DNA of 64,000 nt, taken from positions 1,550,001 to 1,614,000 of the forward strand of contig NZ_CP040442.1 of the NCBI RefSeq assembly GCF_015191005.1, in the 5' to 3' direction. The position numbers and the translations under genes are program-made. The notes beneath the pieces were generated by a model. That model did not search any database and was not told the origin of the DNA. It saw only the letters and a program-made list of their open reading frames with translations. The DNA comes from Kaistella flava (ex Peng et al. 2021). Lineage in GTDB: Bacteria; Bacteroidota; Bacteroidia; Flavobacteriales; Weeksellaceae. The first letter of the stretch is position 1; each line of letters begins with the position of its first letter. Shown here piece by piece: positions 31,698 to 40,592 of this stretch.

Positions 31698-32447
31698 ATG
31701 AACCGTTATTTAAGAAACCGCATTTACCTCAGTAATTGTGAGCAACAAAAATTGAAAAATTTCTCGATCGTTATTGCCGGAAGTGGAATCGGAAGTAATA
31801 TCGCGGAATGTGCACTTCGCACGGGTTTTGAAAAAATATGCGTTATTGATGGTGACCTCATCGAAGACTCCAATCTCAACAGACAAAATTACACTGAAGA
31901 CCACATAGGAACTTCAAAAGCCATGGCTCTTTACGAAAGACTAAAAAGCATCAACGCAAATGCGGAAATCACGTTTGTAGACCAGTTTATAAGTCGCGAC
32001 AATATACCAGAAACAGGGACATATCATGTCGGAATCAATGCTTTGGATTATACTAATGAAGCACCGCAGCTATTTGATGAATCATGTCTTAAAAGTGGGA
32101 TTCCAGTCATACATCCTTATAATGTCGGTTGGGGAGGATTAGTTACTGTTCTTTCACCGAAGGGACCACCTCTTCAATTACTTAAAAAGTCCAGCAATTT
32201 TAATGAAGTGGACATGGTAGAATACGCTGCAAGTTACCAACGTTTTTGGCAGAATCCGCAGATATGGCTTGAAGAAGTAATTAATCATTACAGAACTGAA
32301 GACCTCGCTCTCCCGCCACCCCAACTGGCTATCGGATCATGGTATGTCGCCGCTATGTGTACCCATCTTTTGGTAAAAATAGCTACAGGGAAGTTTTATA
32401 AAAAATTTCCGGAGTTCTATTTGAGGTCTTTACTTATGGAAGAATAA
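31698..32447 (+). CDS. ThiF/E1-like adenylyltransferase
   Basis: 249 residues. Rossmann ATP site IAGSGIGSNIAEC (about 27-39), DGDLIEDSNLNRQNY (D...N..RQ) and GINALDY. There are no CxxC zinc pairs and no C-terminal rhodanese, so it is a compact E1-like enzyme that should adenylate a carboxylate of a protein, peptide or small molecule. Its operator matches those of the acyltransferase gene 1 kb away, and the LuxR-type gene is convergent with it, so the three genes look like one system. Confidence 0.75.
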   Translation: MNRYLRNRIYLSNCEQQKLKNFSIVIAGSGIGSNIAECALRTGFEKICVIDGDLIEDSNLNRQNYTEDHIGTSKAMALYERLKSINANAEITFVDQFISRDNIPETGTYHVGINALDYTNEAPQLFDESCLKSGIPVIHPYNVGWGGLVTVLSPKGPPLQLLKKSSNFNEVDMVEYAASYQRFWQNPQIWLEEVINHYRTEDLALPPPQLAIGSWYVAAMCTHLLVKIATGKFYKKFPEFYLRSLLMEE

Positions 32448-32465
32448 CATGGAAAGGATTCCATA

Positions 32466-33221
32466 TTAAAGTAGCTTGTTGTTTTTGACATAAGCTAATG
32501 CTTCGCCTATATTTTTAACGTTCAATTTGTCAAAAAGCTTTTTTCGATGAAATTTAACGGTATCGACAGCGATACACATTCGATCTGCTATTTGGCTTAT
32601 TGTTAATCCTTGTGCATGCAAGCGGATAATCTGCAGCTCCCGTTCCGTTAATCTACTTTTATCCATTTTATTCCATACCCCGCCGATTAAGTCAAGCTCC
32701 CAAAATGAATCTTCACCTGCCTTTGAAAGCAGAATATTTCCTGAGGTAACATTTGAAGAAAGAGAAACTACACATAAAGCTTTCCAAATCTTACCCTCGG
32801 AAGTAATAAATATTGGGGTTAATTTGTGATTGATCAAAATTTTTTCTTTCCCTGTCTGTAAAATAAAATCATAAGAAATACTGTAATTTTTCCGGTCTTC
32901 TAGTGGTGTTCTGTCAAAAAAATCAAACCCTATCTCGTTTATTCTGATGAGCATTTCCAAGTCTTCCTCAGAGACGTATTTAAAGTAAAAAGCATATCCC
33001 ATCGCCATGACTTCTGCAGGAGTATGATTACATAGAAAAAGCTGATTATCCGACACATATTCAAACTCCTTCCGCTGATAATCGATTACATACATGCTCA
33101 TATATGAAAGTCTGCAGACGGCCCTTAGGATTTCGAGATAATTACCACTTTGAGCATTCTCCGCTTCCGATAAATAATTTACTGTATTCTTTCTTGAAAA
33201 GAACCTGTGTATTTCATCCAT
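32466..33221 (-). CDS. PAS-LuxR type transcriptional regulator
   Basis: 251 residues from the ATG at 33221; an in-frame start at 33278 would place the operator inside the coding region. N-terminal PAS-like sensor (about 25-160, MYVIDYQRKEFEYVSDNQL...) and a C-terminal LuxR HTH (LTERELQIIRLHAQGLTISQIADRM...VDTVKFHRKKLFDKL). It reads convergently with the ThiF gene and divergently from the acyltransferase gene. The palindrome at 33250-33265 lies 29 bp from its start, so autoregulation is likely. Confidence 0.8.
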   Translation of the reverse strand: MDEIHRFFSRKNTVNYLSEAENAQSGNYLEILRAVCRLSYMSMYVIDYQRKEFEYVSDNQLFLCNHTPAEVMAMGYAFYFKYVSEEDLEMLIRINEIGFDFFDRTPLEDRKNYSISYDFILQTGKEKILINHKLTPIFITSEGKIWKALCVVSLSSNVTSGNILLSKAGEDSFWELDLIGGVWNKMDKSRLTERELQIIRLHAQGLTISQIADRMCIAVDTVKFHRKKLFDKLNVKNIGEALAYVKNNKLL

Positions 33222-33249
33222 AATTAAGAGGGAATATTGTTGAACTTGG

Positions 33250-33303
33250 CTACACTGTCGTGTAGTATTTACATTCACTTATCAAATCTACACAAAAGTG
33301 TAG
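33250..33303. promoter_or_regulatory. Paired CTACAC-N4-GTGTAG operators between regulator and acyltransferase genes
   Basis: CTACACTGTCGTGTAG (33250-33265) and CTACACAAAAGTGTAG (33288-33303), both perfect, 38 bp apart. One faces the PAS-LuxR gene and one faces the acyltransferase gene (ATG at 33361). Confidence 0.8.
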
Positions 33304-33360
33304 ATAATATCTAAAAATATCATAATATTTTTACCGAAACAACACTAATTATGAGACAAT

Positions 33361-34002
33361 ATGAAAAAAGATATAGAATATTACAAAATGCCTCCTGAAA
33401 ATATTCATGAATTAATTCATTTTATAATTAATGAAAACCATCTTCATCATCGCGAAATTGTAACAGCTGAAGATATAAATTCTACGAGGCAAATATTATG
33501 TGCTGAAGAAAAACAATATTTTAACTCTCATATTTTCGTTGCAATGTCGTATAATATCATTTGTGGGAGCATCAGAATATTCCAAAAAACACCTACCCAA
33601 ATTTTACCTCTAGAAAAAATTTTCAATATTAATGTTGAAGCGCTAGTCAATGCGGGAACACCCATTTACCATATCGGCAGATTCGCTGTATCCAAAGGAG
33701 CAGACAAGAGAGGTTTCCATATTTTTAAAACGCTGATTGCACTTGCACTACAAGTTGTGCAACAAGGTCATAGAGGAATTGTCTTTGCAGAATGCGACGT
33801 CAAACTATTGCGAACGATCCGGCTTTTGGGAATAGAAGCTGAAGCAATTGGAAAGCCTACACTCTATTTGGGATCTGAAACAGTTCCGATAAAGTTACCT
33901 TGGGCAGGCTATCAAATTTTCCTGAACAAGAACAAGGATATCCTATTTAATGAACTGCGGATATTCAACCTGGAGCTTCCTGATATAAACGTATCACCAT
34001 GA
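33361..34002 (+). CDS. FeeM/LuxI-like N-acyl synthase (GNAT fold)
   Basis: 213 residues. CGSIRIFQKTP...LPLEKIF, then YHIGRFAVSKGADKR, LIALALQVVQQGHRGIVFAEC and a closing LGSETVPIKLPWAGY follow the layout of N-acyl amino acid synthases (FeeM, Acetyltransf_5 group) and, more distantly, autoinducer synthases, which join an acyl chain from acyl-ACP to an amino acid or homoserine lactone. The operator pair in front and a LuxR-type regulator next door point to a signal synthase. A general GNAT remains possible. Confidence 0.65.
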   Translation: MKKDIEYYKMPPENIHELIHFIINENHLHHREIVTAEDINSTRQILCAEEKQYFNSHIFVAMSYNIICGSIRIFQKTPTQILPLEKIFNINVEALVNAGTPIYHIGRFAVSKGADKRGFHIFKTLIALALQVVQQGHRGIVFAECDVKLLRTIRLLGIEAEAIGKPTLYLGSETVPIKLPWAGYQIFLNKNKDILFNELRIFNLELPDINVSP

Positions 34003-34796
34003 ACACTTACCATCTTGATCTTTTACAGAAGCATCTTAAAAAAGCATTAGAACGCTACTGTCAACTTTGTGATGTCTCATCGGAACGACAGTATTTGTCT
34101 AGTGAGACTGTTTTTTCACAAACTAAAGAAATTATCAAGCAGTATATCAGGTTGTTTCAGGCTATTCATTTTCTGGATCATCAAACCGCATATTATTTTA
34201 AGGGATTTGTCTTTACCTATCTGGACGCAGAAGAAGAGCTTACCTCGCACGGGGAGTACGCTGAGATTGTGAAGTTGCTTACTGAAGCTTATCAACGCGT
34301 GGCCGGCTCGGTTTCCAAAGACCGTTTTTTCCTGCCCATACATGTTCAGCGGATTAAATCAGCTGAAATTCAGATTTTTATAGGAGTGGTTACTAAGGAG
34401 CAGCACCATTATACCATTTCCGTTGTGACCCATCAAACGGTTTACCCTCGGCCACCCGCATCGATAGGAAATAACCGGTATCGGTACCTTCTGAAAATGA
34501 TGGAAATATATGATACTGACGAGCACGGGACGGTAGAGGCTTTTGTGCGCAGCAAAAGCCTGTCTTACCGTCAGATTTCAAAAGACAGCACGGCGTTTTT
34601 TGAAAGCACCTTCTATCATCATTATCTTAAAATCAAAATGATTCCTGTGCTCGAAGATCTCTTACTGAGTACGATGAGTTATAAGGAAATTGCCTATAAA
34701 AATGGTTTTTCAAGCTACCATCAACTCTATAGTCTGTTTCACAAAACTTACCATTTCCCGTTCAACCGTATCCCACGCATTGCATTGGAAGCATGA
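33999..34796 (+). CDS. AraC-like regulator with novel N-terminal domain
   Basis: 265 residues. The last ~55 (MSYKEIAYKNGFSSYHQLYSLFHKTYHFPFNRI) form an AraC-type second HTH. The N-terminal ~200 residues are not recognised, and the first HTH is poorly defined. It overlaps the acyltransferase gene by 4 bp (ATGA), so the two are co-translated. Base composition is visibly richer in G+C than neighbours, a sign of separate origin. Likely a second regulator of the signalling system. Confidence 0.65.
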   Translation: MNTYHLDLLQKHLKKALERYCQLCDVSSERQYLSSETVFSQTKEIIKQYIRLFQAIHFLDHQTAYYFKGFVFTYLDAEEELTSHGEYAEIVKLLTEAYQRVAGSVSKDRFFLPIHVQRIKSAEIQIFIGVVTKEQHHYTISVVTHQTVYPRPPASIGNNRYRYLLKMMEIYDTDEHGTVEAFVRSKSLSYRQISKDSTAFFESTFYHHYLKIKMIPVLEDLLLSTMSYKEIAYKNGFSSYHQLYSLFHKTYHFPFNRIPRIALEA

Positions 34797-34832
34797 TTCT
34801 GCTGATATTTTATTGAATGTATGCGGATATTT

Positions 34833-34882
34833 TACACATATAAACGTAAATATTACACATAAGAATGTTAATATTACACATA
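34833..34882 (+). repeat. Three direct repeats TACACATA at 21-bp spacing
   Basis: TACACATA at 34833, 34854 and 34875, the last two within ATATTACACATA. An exact two-turn helical period places all copies on one face of the DNA, as for a cooperative regulator site. Confidence 0.6.
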
Positions 34883-34896
34883 CTTCTGCCTAAAAA

Positions 34897-35583
34897 CCAC
34901 ATATGTTTGAAAAAAGGATGTCGCAATTTTACATCATCAAAATGGAGGTCGTGAAAAATATGATAAAAATATTAACTACCCATTATCTTTTTCTCCGCAG
35001 TACTATTTTACTATCATGCAATGAGTAAAATTGTAGGTCTCAAAAACTTTTGCAGTCAGCTGGCTCACGCATCTGGCATTGAAGGATACAGAAGATCATC
35101 ACCTTACCGAGTTGACAGTACAGTCAAATAGTATTATTTTGTTGTGCTGCTGACCTTACTAGTTTCGTAGGTTATTGATGATTATCGAAGTACTGACCGT
35201 TTTTGCAGGATGTAGTAAAGTGGGCATCTTTTACAGTAATAATCCGCCATACACCTGCACCGACTTTTTTAGAAAATGAGTTGGAAGTAAGATCATATAT
35301 TCAATATCGAACTGATGATTACCGCCCTCGCTGGTATAGTCATATTAGCTAGGCGAGTTAATCAACTTAAAATATTAGAAGTGTGCACGCTTCTAAATGT
35401 TGAATGCCCGGGCATTCCATGAGCTATGCAAACAGTAAATTTCTGTGTGCTATAAGGTACAGAAAGGTTGATGAACCGTTAAGCACCTAATAAAAAAGTC
35501 TGTTAGTTAAGGACAGAATACCTAACATAATTTTAACTAAGAGTTTTTAAGGGAATCTTTTTTATTAAAAAAAGACCACTATT
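34897..35583. other. Non-coding stretch between AraC-like gene and DUF6520 gene
   Basis: No convincing gene on either strand. A TGCCCGGGCA palindrome lies near 35403. A CTTTTTTATTAAAAAAAG foldback sits just before the DUF6520 start. Otherwise it appears to be decayed or regulatory DNA. Confidence 0.4.
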
Positions 35584-35898
35584 ATGAAACTAAATAAAAT
35601 TTCAAAAATAGGAATTGCAATCATGGTAGTCTTTATGATGATGTTTGTGGTTCAGTCATTTCAAAAAGACCGCAAAACAAATACGAACATGACTTCCTAT
35701 TTTTATACCAGTAGCGATACCACTCCAGGCGCTTACGGAAATCCTAGTAATTGGGATGATTCTGGAGGAGGAGGATGTACAGATGGAAATGCACCGTGTG
35801 AAATAGCAGTTCCTGATGATACTACTCTAGCAGACCACATTTCAGGGTTATCAAATTCTCAAGTGCTTGCAATTAGCAAATCACGTAAGAGTTTATAA
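35584..35898 (+). CDS. DUF6520-like small exported protein
   Basis: 104 residues: an N-terminal signal or anchor (ISKIGIAIMVVFMMMFVVQSF), then a short body with NPSNWDDSGGGGCTDGNAPC and EIAVPDD. The spaced Cys pair and NW motif are those of DUF6520 proteins, which are numerous in Flavobacteriia and of unknown function. A perfect terminator follows. The SusCD and thioredoxin-like genes converge on it. Confidence 0.75.
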   Translation: MKLNKISKIGIAIMVVFMMMFVVQSFQKDRKTNTNMTSYFYTSSDTTPGAYGNPSNWDDSGGGGCTDGNAPCEIAVPDDTTLADHISGLSNSQVLAISKSRKSL

Positions 35899-35908
35899 TT
35901 AAATAAAG

Positions 35909-35940
35909 GAGGCTGTTTCAAACCTATTTGAAACAGCCTC
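35909..35940. terminator. Bidirectional hairpin terminator
   Basis: A perfect 14-bp stem: GAGGCTGTTTCAAA with TTTGAAACAGCCTC around a 4-base loop, flanked by T-rich DNA downstream. It lies between the convergent DUF6520 and susD genes. Confidence 0.9.
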
Positions 35941-36015
35941 TTAATTTTAATTACCTCTTTTCAGAAATACTCCAAGAGAAGATTCTACATGTTAAGAAAT
36001 TTTGGTATATTTCAT

Positions 36016-37368
36016 TTATCTCTCATTCTGTTTCATCCCCGTTAATTTAACAACTTCCTCTGGAATTGCTATCGCATAGCGTAAATCATTAGGTGGTAAA
36101 GTAAGGGTCTCTCCCATTAGATTTCGAGTTAATACAATTCCTGCACCGTCGCGATTTAGACGTTTAATGTCGGACCATCGGAGGCCACGCATCAATAATT
36201 CTTTTCGTCTTTCATCCAAAATCTTCTGTAGTGCAATCTGAGAATTATTTGCAGTAATTGTTATATATTTGCCAGTAATCCATCTCGTTTTCAACAAATC
36301 ATTAAGATAATTTATACCTGAGTTTGCATCTCCTAGACGGGCATAGCATTCAGAAATATTTAAAAGCAATTCATTTGTTGATATTCCATTAAATAAACCG
36401 CCATATTCGTTATAATTGCCTTTGAATAGTATTTCACCTGTATTGCTTTTCCTAAAAAAAATTTTCCTGCGTAAATCATTATCATTATAAGTATTATACA
36501 GTTCTAAATTTATTTTTGCTGGAAGTAAATGAGTCTCGTACCTCATTGATGATCTGAAAATTATCTCTGCATTTATATTTGATATAGGATAATTACTATT
36601 TACCTCCAGATTATTATAATTCATTAATGAAGATTTATAAGATATTGCCTCCAGTCCATACTTTAATGAATTTGAATAGTCACCCATAAACAAATAGGTT
36701 CGAGAAAGCAGACCTAATGCAGCCGGTTTTGACATTCTAGAAACCGATAGTGAATTTACAGGTAAATAGTTTACAGCCTCGTGCAGATCTTTTAGAATTT
36801 GCTGATAGGTCTCTTCTAATGTTGATCGCTCTGAAACATAATTCATGTCTGGATCAAGTCTTAATGGCAAACCTAATTTTGCTTCAGAGGTTGACTTGTC
36901 ATAAGCAAGACACCACAACTGAGCCCCATCCAAATATCTACTTGCACGAAGTGCCAAAGCTTGTCCCCTTACATTATTTGCCTCATTTCCGTTTAAATTG
37001 TATTTCTCAAGATTATATAAAACAGAGTTGGCATAGTAAATTCCCTGATAACAGTAGAACCAATCATTTCCAGCATCTATAGTTGGCGAAACATGATCAG
37101 ACTTCCACATATAAAGGCGCTTTTGCTCCTCATAAATCAATCCATTATAATCGTCTTCTGCCAAATAGAAATCATCAGTACTAGTTTCACCGCTTGTAGC
37201 AAAATCAAAGTTTATCACATTATAATTGTCTATCAAAGCTTGATTTGCTTCTACAGTTTCAGGAATTGCTAATTTCAAATCTGATCTTTCATCAAGGAAA
37301 TCATTACAGCCTATAAAAGAAATTGATGCAAGCAGAGCAATTATATTAAAATAATATTGTGTTTTCAT
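36016..37368 (-). CDS. RagB/SusD-family outer-membrane lipoprotein
   Basis: 450 residues. The lipobox is SFIGC (Cys21). The SusD pattern includes NDFLDERSDLKL, a helical TPR-like body with RYLDGAQLWCLAYDKSTSEAKLGLPL, and the C-terminal ILDERRKELLMRGLRWSDIKRLNRDG. SusD proteins cap the SusC pore and bind the nutrient. Starts 4 bp after the susC stop, so it is the partner of the next gene; substrate unknown. Confidence 0.92.
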   Translation of the reverse strand: MKTQYYFNIIALLASISFIGCNDFLDERSDLKLAIPETVEANQALIDNYNVINFDFATSGETSTDDFYLAEDDYNGLIYEEQKRLYMWKSDHVSPTIDAGNDWFYCYQGIYYANSVLYNLEKYNLNGNEANNVRGQALALRASRYLDGAQLWCLAYDKSTSEAKLGLPLRLDPDMNYVSERSTLEETYQQILKDLHEAVNYLPVNSLSVSRMSKPAALGLLSRTYLFMGDYSNSLKYGLEAISYKSSLMNYNNLEVNSNYPISNINAEIIFRSSMRYETHLLPAKINLELYNTYNDNDLRRKIFFRKSNTGEILFKGNYNEYGGLFNGISTNELLLNISECYARLGDANSGINYLNDLLKTRWITGKYITITANNSQIALQKILDERRKELLMRGLRWSDIKRLNRDGAGIVLTRNLMGETLTLPPNDLRYAIAIPEEVVKLTGMKQNER

Positions 37369-37371
37369 AAT

Positions 37372-40300
37372 TTAAAATTTTGTTTTTATGCCAAAAGAAA
37401 AGGTTGAAGGGTTAATGAGTGTATAATTACCCAAATTATAATCTGGATCAATACCGCTTTTATTCGCTTTCCATAATAGACCTAAGTTGGATGCATTAAT
37501 ATACAATTTGACTTCTTTAAATGGCAATGACCATTGGGAGCTGCTAGAAATATTATAGGAAAGATTAATGTATTGCAGACGTATGTGGTCTCCTTTTTCA
37601 ACGAGCACCTCAGAACCAGCATAAAAATTATCTCTGTTAGCGTTTGCTACAAAACTGTTTGATGGCACATTCGTGTTCAATTCATCACCAGGAGTTTGCC
37701 AACGAAATGAGTAGTCACTATGTCCTAGCCAATCCCTATATAAACTTGTATAATTGATTGAGCGTTTACGAAACCAATAATCAAACTTATAAAGAATTCC
37801 AACATCTAAACTTACATTCTTATATGAAAATGAATTGATAAAGGAGCCATAAGTTCTTGGAATAGCAGAACCGAAATATTTAAGATCCTTGATATCCGAA
37901 TTCATAATTTTATTATATTCTTTACTTACTTCTCCATCTAAAAAACCCTGAGGATCACCTGTAATTGGGTTTAAACCAGCCCATTTATATGCAAAAATAG
38001 AATATATCGGTAATCCTTCAACTCCAGACACTGTAACTGTAGGCGACACAAATTGCCTGGCAAAAGTAGTATTAATATAATAATGGGTTACCTCATCTTT
38101 GAACCTGCTGAAATTTAATATTGTATTCCACTTAAATGCCTGATCAATATTTAGGGTCTTTAATTCTAAATCAAGACCATTTCCTTTAATTCCGGCTACA
38201 TTCCAAAGAAGGGAAAGAATTCCTGTAGTATAATCCATAGGAGCTTGCCCGAAAAGGTTTGCTCCTTTTTTTTGAAAGTAATCTAGAGATCCTGAAATTC
38301 TATTGTTTTGTGATGCAAAATCTAGTCCTATATTTATCATCCGAACAGTCTCCCATCTTAAGTTTGGATTATAGTAATTATCAAATCTTGCGGTCGGTGT
38401 ACCTGTATAAATTGAAGACGGAGAAACGTAAAGAATCGTAGAAACTGCAACCATTGATGGATCTATATTTCCATTAAAACCATAAGAACCTCTTAACTTA
38501 ACATTTGGTAGTCCCGTATAATTATAAAATTTTTCGTTCGCAATATTCCATGCTAATCCCACCGACCAAAACGGATTCCATTGATCTCGTGAGTTCAATC
38601 CGAATAAATTACTTGCATCTCTTCTTGCGCTTCCAGAAATGGTATAGCGATTATCAAATGTATAAGCAGCATTACCATATGCAGATACAAATCTTCTTGC
38701 AGTATTGCCTAATCCATCATTGTTTGATATGGTAGAATTGCCTCCAGTAATGAAAGGGAACGCGTTGCTATAATCTATAGTTGAAAAAGTAAGATCGCTA
38801 TCATTAAACCCGAAATAGCGGTTTTTAGATGAATAAGCCTCAGCAGATCGTATTTCAGTACCTAGTATTGCCGAAATTTGGCTTTTTTCATATTTATGGT
38901 TAAAATTAAGTTGGCCTCTAAGATTATTAATAGTTGATAATACATTGCTTTTATCAAAAATACTACCTTTGGGAATACCATATTTTATTGTTCCATCCTG
39001 ATTAATTTGTGTAAAACTATTGATAAGATTTCGGCTATAATAACCATCTTCTCCGAATAACACATCAGAAAAGCCTGAATTTCTCTGATATTGGTATTTC
39101 ATGTCTGCATCAAGTCCTTTGATAATACGATAATTTATTCCTGTATTTAAAATCACCTCGGTATTCTTAGTTTTGGTGGTGTTATATTCCCAATCTGTCA
39201 AGGGATAATAATTCCAATCCAATAACTTTCCTTCTGAAAAAGAATTTTTAAAACGTTGGCTAAATGTTGAAAAAACTGGTAAGGCATTACCCATATCGTC
39301 CGCTAACTGAACATAAGGTGCTGCGTTGCCACTTTTCATATTTAAATTTCCGTAAGCCAACCGACCACTCTGTAAAGATGTATTTGTAAAAATAAACCCT
39401 GAAGAAAAAGTAAACCGATCATTTGGCTTCCAAACATTCTTTACATTAGCATTTAGTCGGTCGTATTTTTCACCAAGATTGCCTTCATTATCATCGTAAC
39501 CCAACGAAGTAATCCAAGAGAGTTTCGAACTCCCACCAGAAAAATCGACAAAGTATTGATTATTAATAGCGCTTTGATACATGTGTTTTTTAAATTCATC
39601 TCGTAAATCATACTTTTTGAATTCATCAATCTGCCTATTTGCTTCCTCTTGAGATATAAGTCCTTTTTTTGCACTATTTAGTAATTCGATTACTGGAGAA
39701 ATGACGATTTTTTTTGATGAGTTTATATCTGAATTGTAAAATCCACGTGTAAATAACTCTTTTTCCAACTCTATAAAATCTGTAGATGAAATTTGTCTTA
39801 CCGCATCTAAATCTGGTTTTGTAGTCATTGTTGTATTCATTCCAAAATTTACAGTAAATGGTTTATTCATTCCTGCGGATTTAGTTGTAATTACAATAAC
39901 CCCATTCGCCGCACGAGCTCCCCATATACTCGCCGCCGAAGCATCCTTCAACACGGTAATGCTTTCTACAATGTTAGGATTTATATTCCCTAAATCCCCT
40001 TCATAAGGGAAATTATCGACCACTATTAATGGCATTTTAGGTCCTTTAATAGTACTTAAACCCCTAACCATAATCTGGTTTTTTCCTTGCGAGGTACCAT
40101 TGTCAACCATTATACCATTAGCAACTCCTGCCAATCGGCCTAAAATATCGGTAGAAACTTGCTGATTTAGTAAATTATTATTAACCGAGGAAAAAGAACC
40201 CGTAGATCGCTCCTTCGGGATATGCTGGTACCCTGTCTGTATATTTACAGCTTCAATTTCGTAAATCCCTGAAACTAAGTAGATTTTCATTGTTTCAGTT

Positions 40301-40557
40301 ATTGGTTGTTTCACCTGAACAGATTTGGTTTCAAATCCTTTAGCTGAAATGGTAAGTTCAGAAGTCTCCGAAGTTAATTGAAAGGAAAACTGTCCCCTAT
40401 TATCTGTCAGTATAACGGAACCTAAAGGGGAAATCACTACAGCAACACCTGCAAGAGGTACTTTTGTTTTCTCATTTAGTATTATTCCGCTCACATTTTG
40501 TTGCGCAAATATGAATGTACTGGATACCAATAAAATAATCCATCTTATTTTTCTCAT
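37372..40557 (-). CDS. SusC/RagA-family TonB-dependent outer-membrane protein
   Basis: 1061 residues. Signal peptide (ends FAQQ), CarboxypepD_reg-like domain (GIILNEKTKVPLAGVAVVI, ~22-100), plug with NQIMVRGLST and GARAANGVIVITTK, then a 22-strand-type barrel ending in NPSTFSFGIKTKF. It imports a ligand with TonB energy, with the SusD partner. No glycosidase or protease follows; instead a thioredoxin-like gene precedes it by 35 bp, so the ligand may be a peptide, metal or siderophore rather than a glycan. Confidence 0.93.
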   Translation of the reverse strand: MRKIRWIILLVSSTFIFAQQNVSGIILNEKTKVPLAGVAVVISPLGSVILTDNRGQFSFQLTSETSELTISAKGFETKSVQVKQPITETMKIYLVSGIYEIEAVNIQTGYQHIPKERSTGSFSSVNNNLLNQQVSTDILGRLAGVANGIMVDNGTSQGKNQIMVRGLSTIKGPKMPLIVVDNFPYEGDLGNINPNIVESITVLKDASAASIWGARAANGVIVITTKSAGMNKPFTVNFGMNTTMTTKPDLDAVRQISSTDFIELEKELFTRGFYNSDINSSKKIVISPVIELLNSAKKGLISQEEANRQIDEFKKYDLRDEFKKHMYQSAINNQYFVDFSGGSSKLSWITSLGYDDNEGNLGEKYDRLNANVKNVWKPNDRFTFSSGFIFTNTSLQSGRLAYGNLNMKSGNAAPYVQLADDMGNALPVFSTFSQRFKNSFSEGKLLDWNYYPLTDWEYNTTKTKNTEVILNTGINYRIIKGLDADMKYQYQRNSGFSDVLFGEDGYYSRNLINSFTQINQDGTIKYGIPKGSIFDKSNVLSTINNLRGQLNFNHKYEKSQISAILGTEIRSAEAYSSKNRYFGFNDSDLTFSTIDYSNAFPFITGGNSTISNNDGLGNTARRFVSAYGNAAYTFDNRYTISGSARRDASNLFGLNSRDQWNPFWSVGLAWNIANEKFYNYTGLPNVKLRGSYGFNGNIDPSMVAVSTILYVSPSSIYTGTPTARFDNYYNPNLRWETVRMINIGLDFASQNNRISGSLDYFQKKGANLFGQAPMDYTTGILSLLWNVAGIKGNGLDLELKTLNIDQAFKWNTILNFSRFKDEVTHYYINTTFARQFVSPTVTVSGVEGLPIYSIFAYKWAGLNPITGDPQGFLDGEVSKEYNKIMNSDIKDLKYFGSAIPRTYGSFINSFSYKNVSLDVGILYKFDYWFRKRSINYTSLYRDWLGHSDYSFRWQTPGDELNTNVPSNSFVANANRDNFYAGSEVLVEKGDHIRLQYINLSYNISSSSQWSLPFKEVKLYINASNLGLLWKANKSGIDPDYNLGNYTLINPSTFSFGIKTKF

Positions 40558-40592
40558 ATTATGAAGTTTTAAGTTAATTACTCTGTGTAGTT

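Noticed and set aside
33222..33278. An upstream start for the PAS-LuxR regulator
   Set aside because: It would place the CTACAC operator inside the coding sequence; the ATG at 33221 is followed by the conserved domain and leaves the operator in the promoter.
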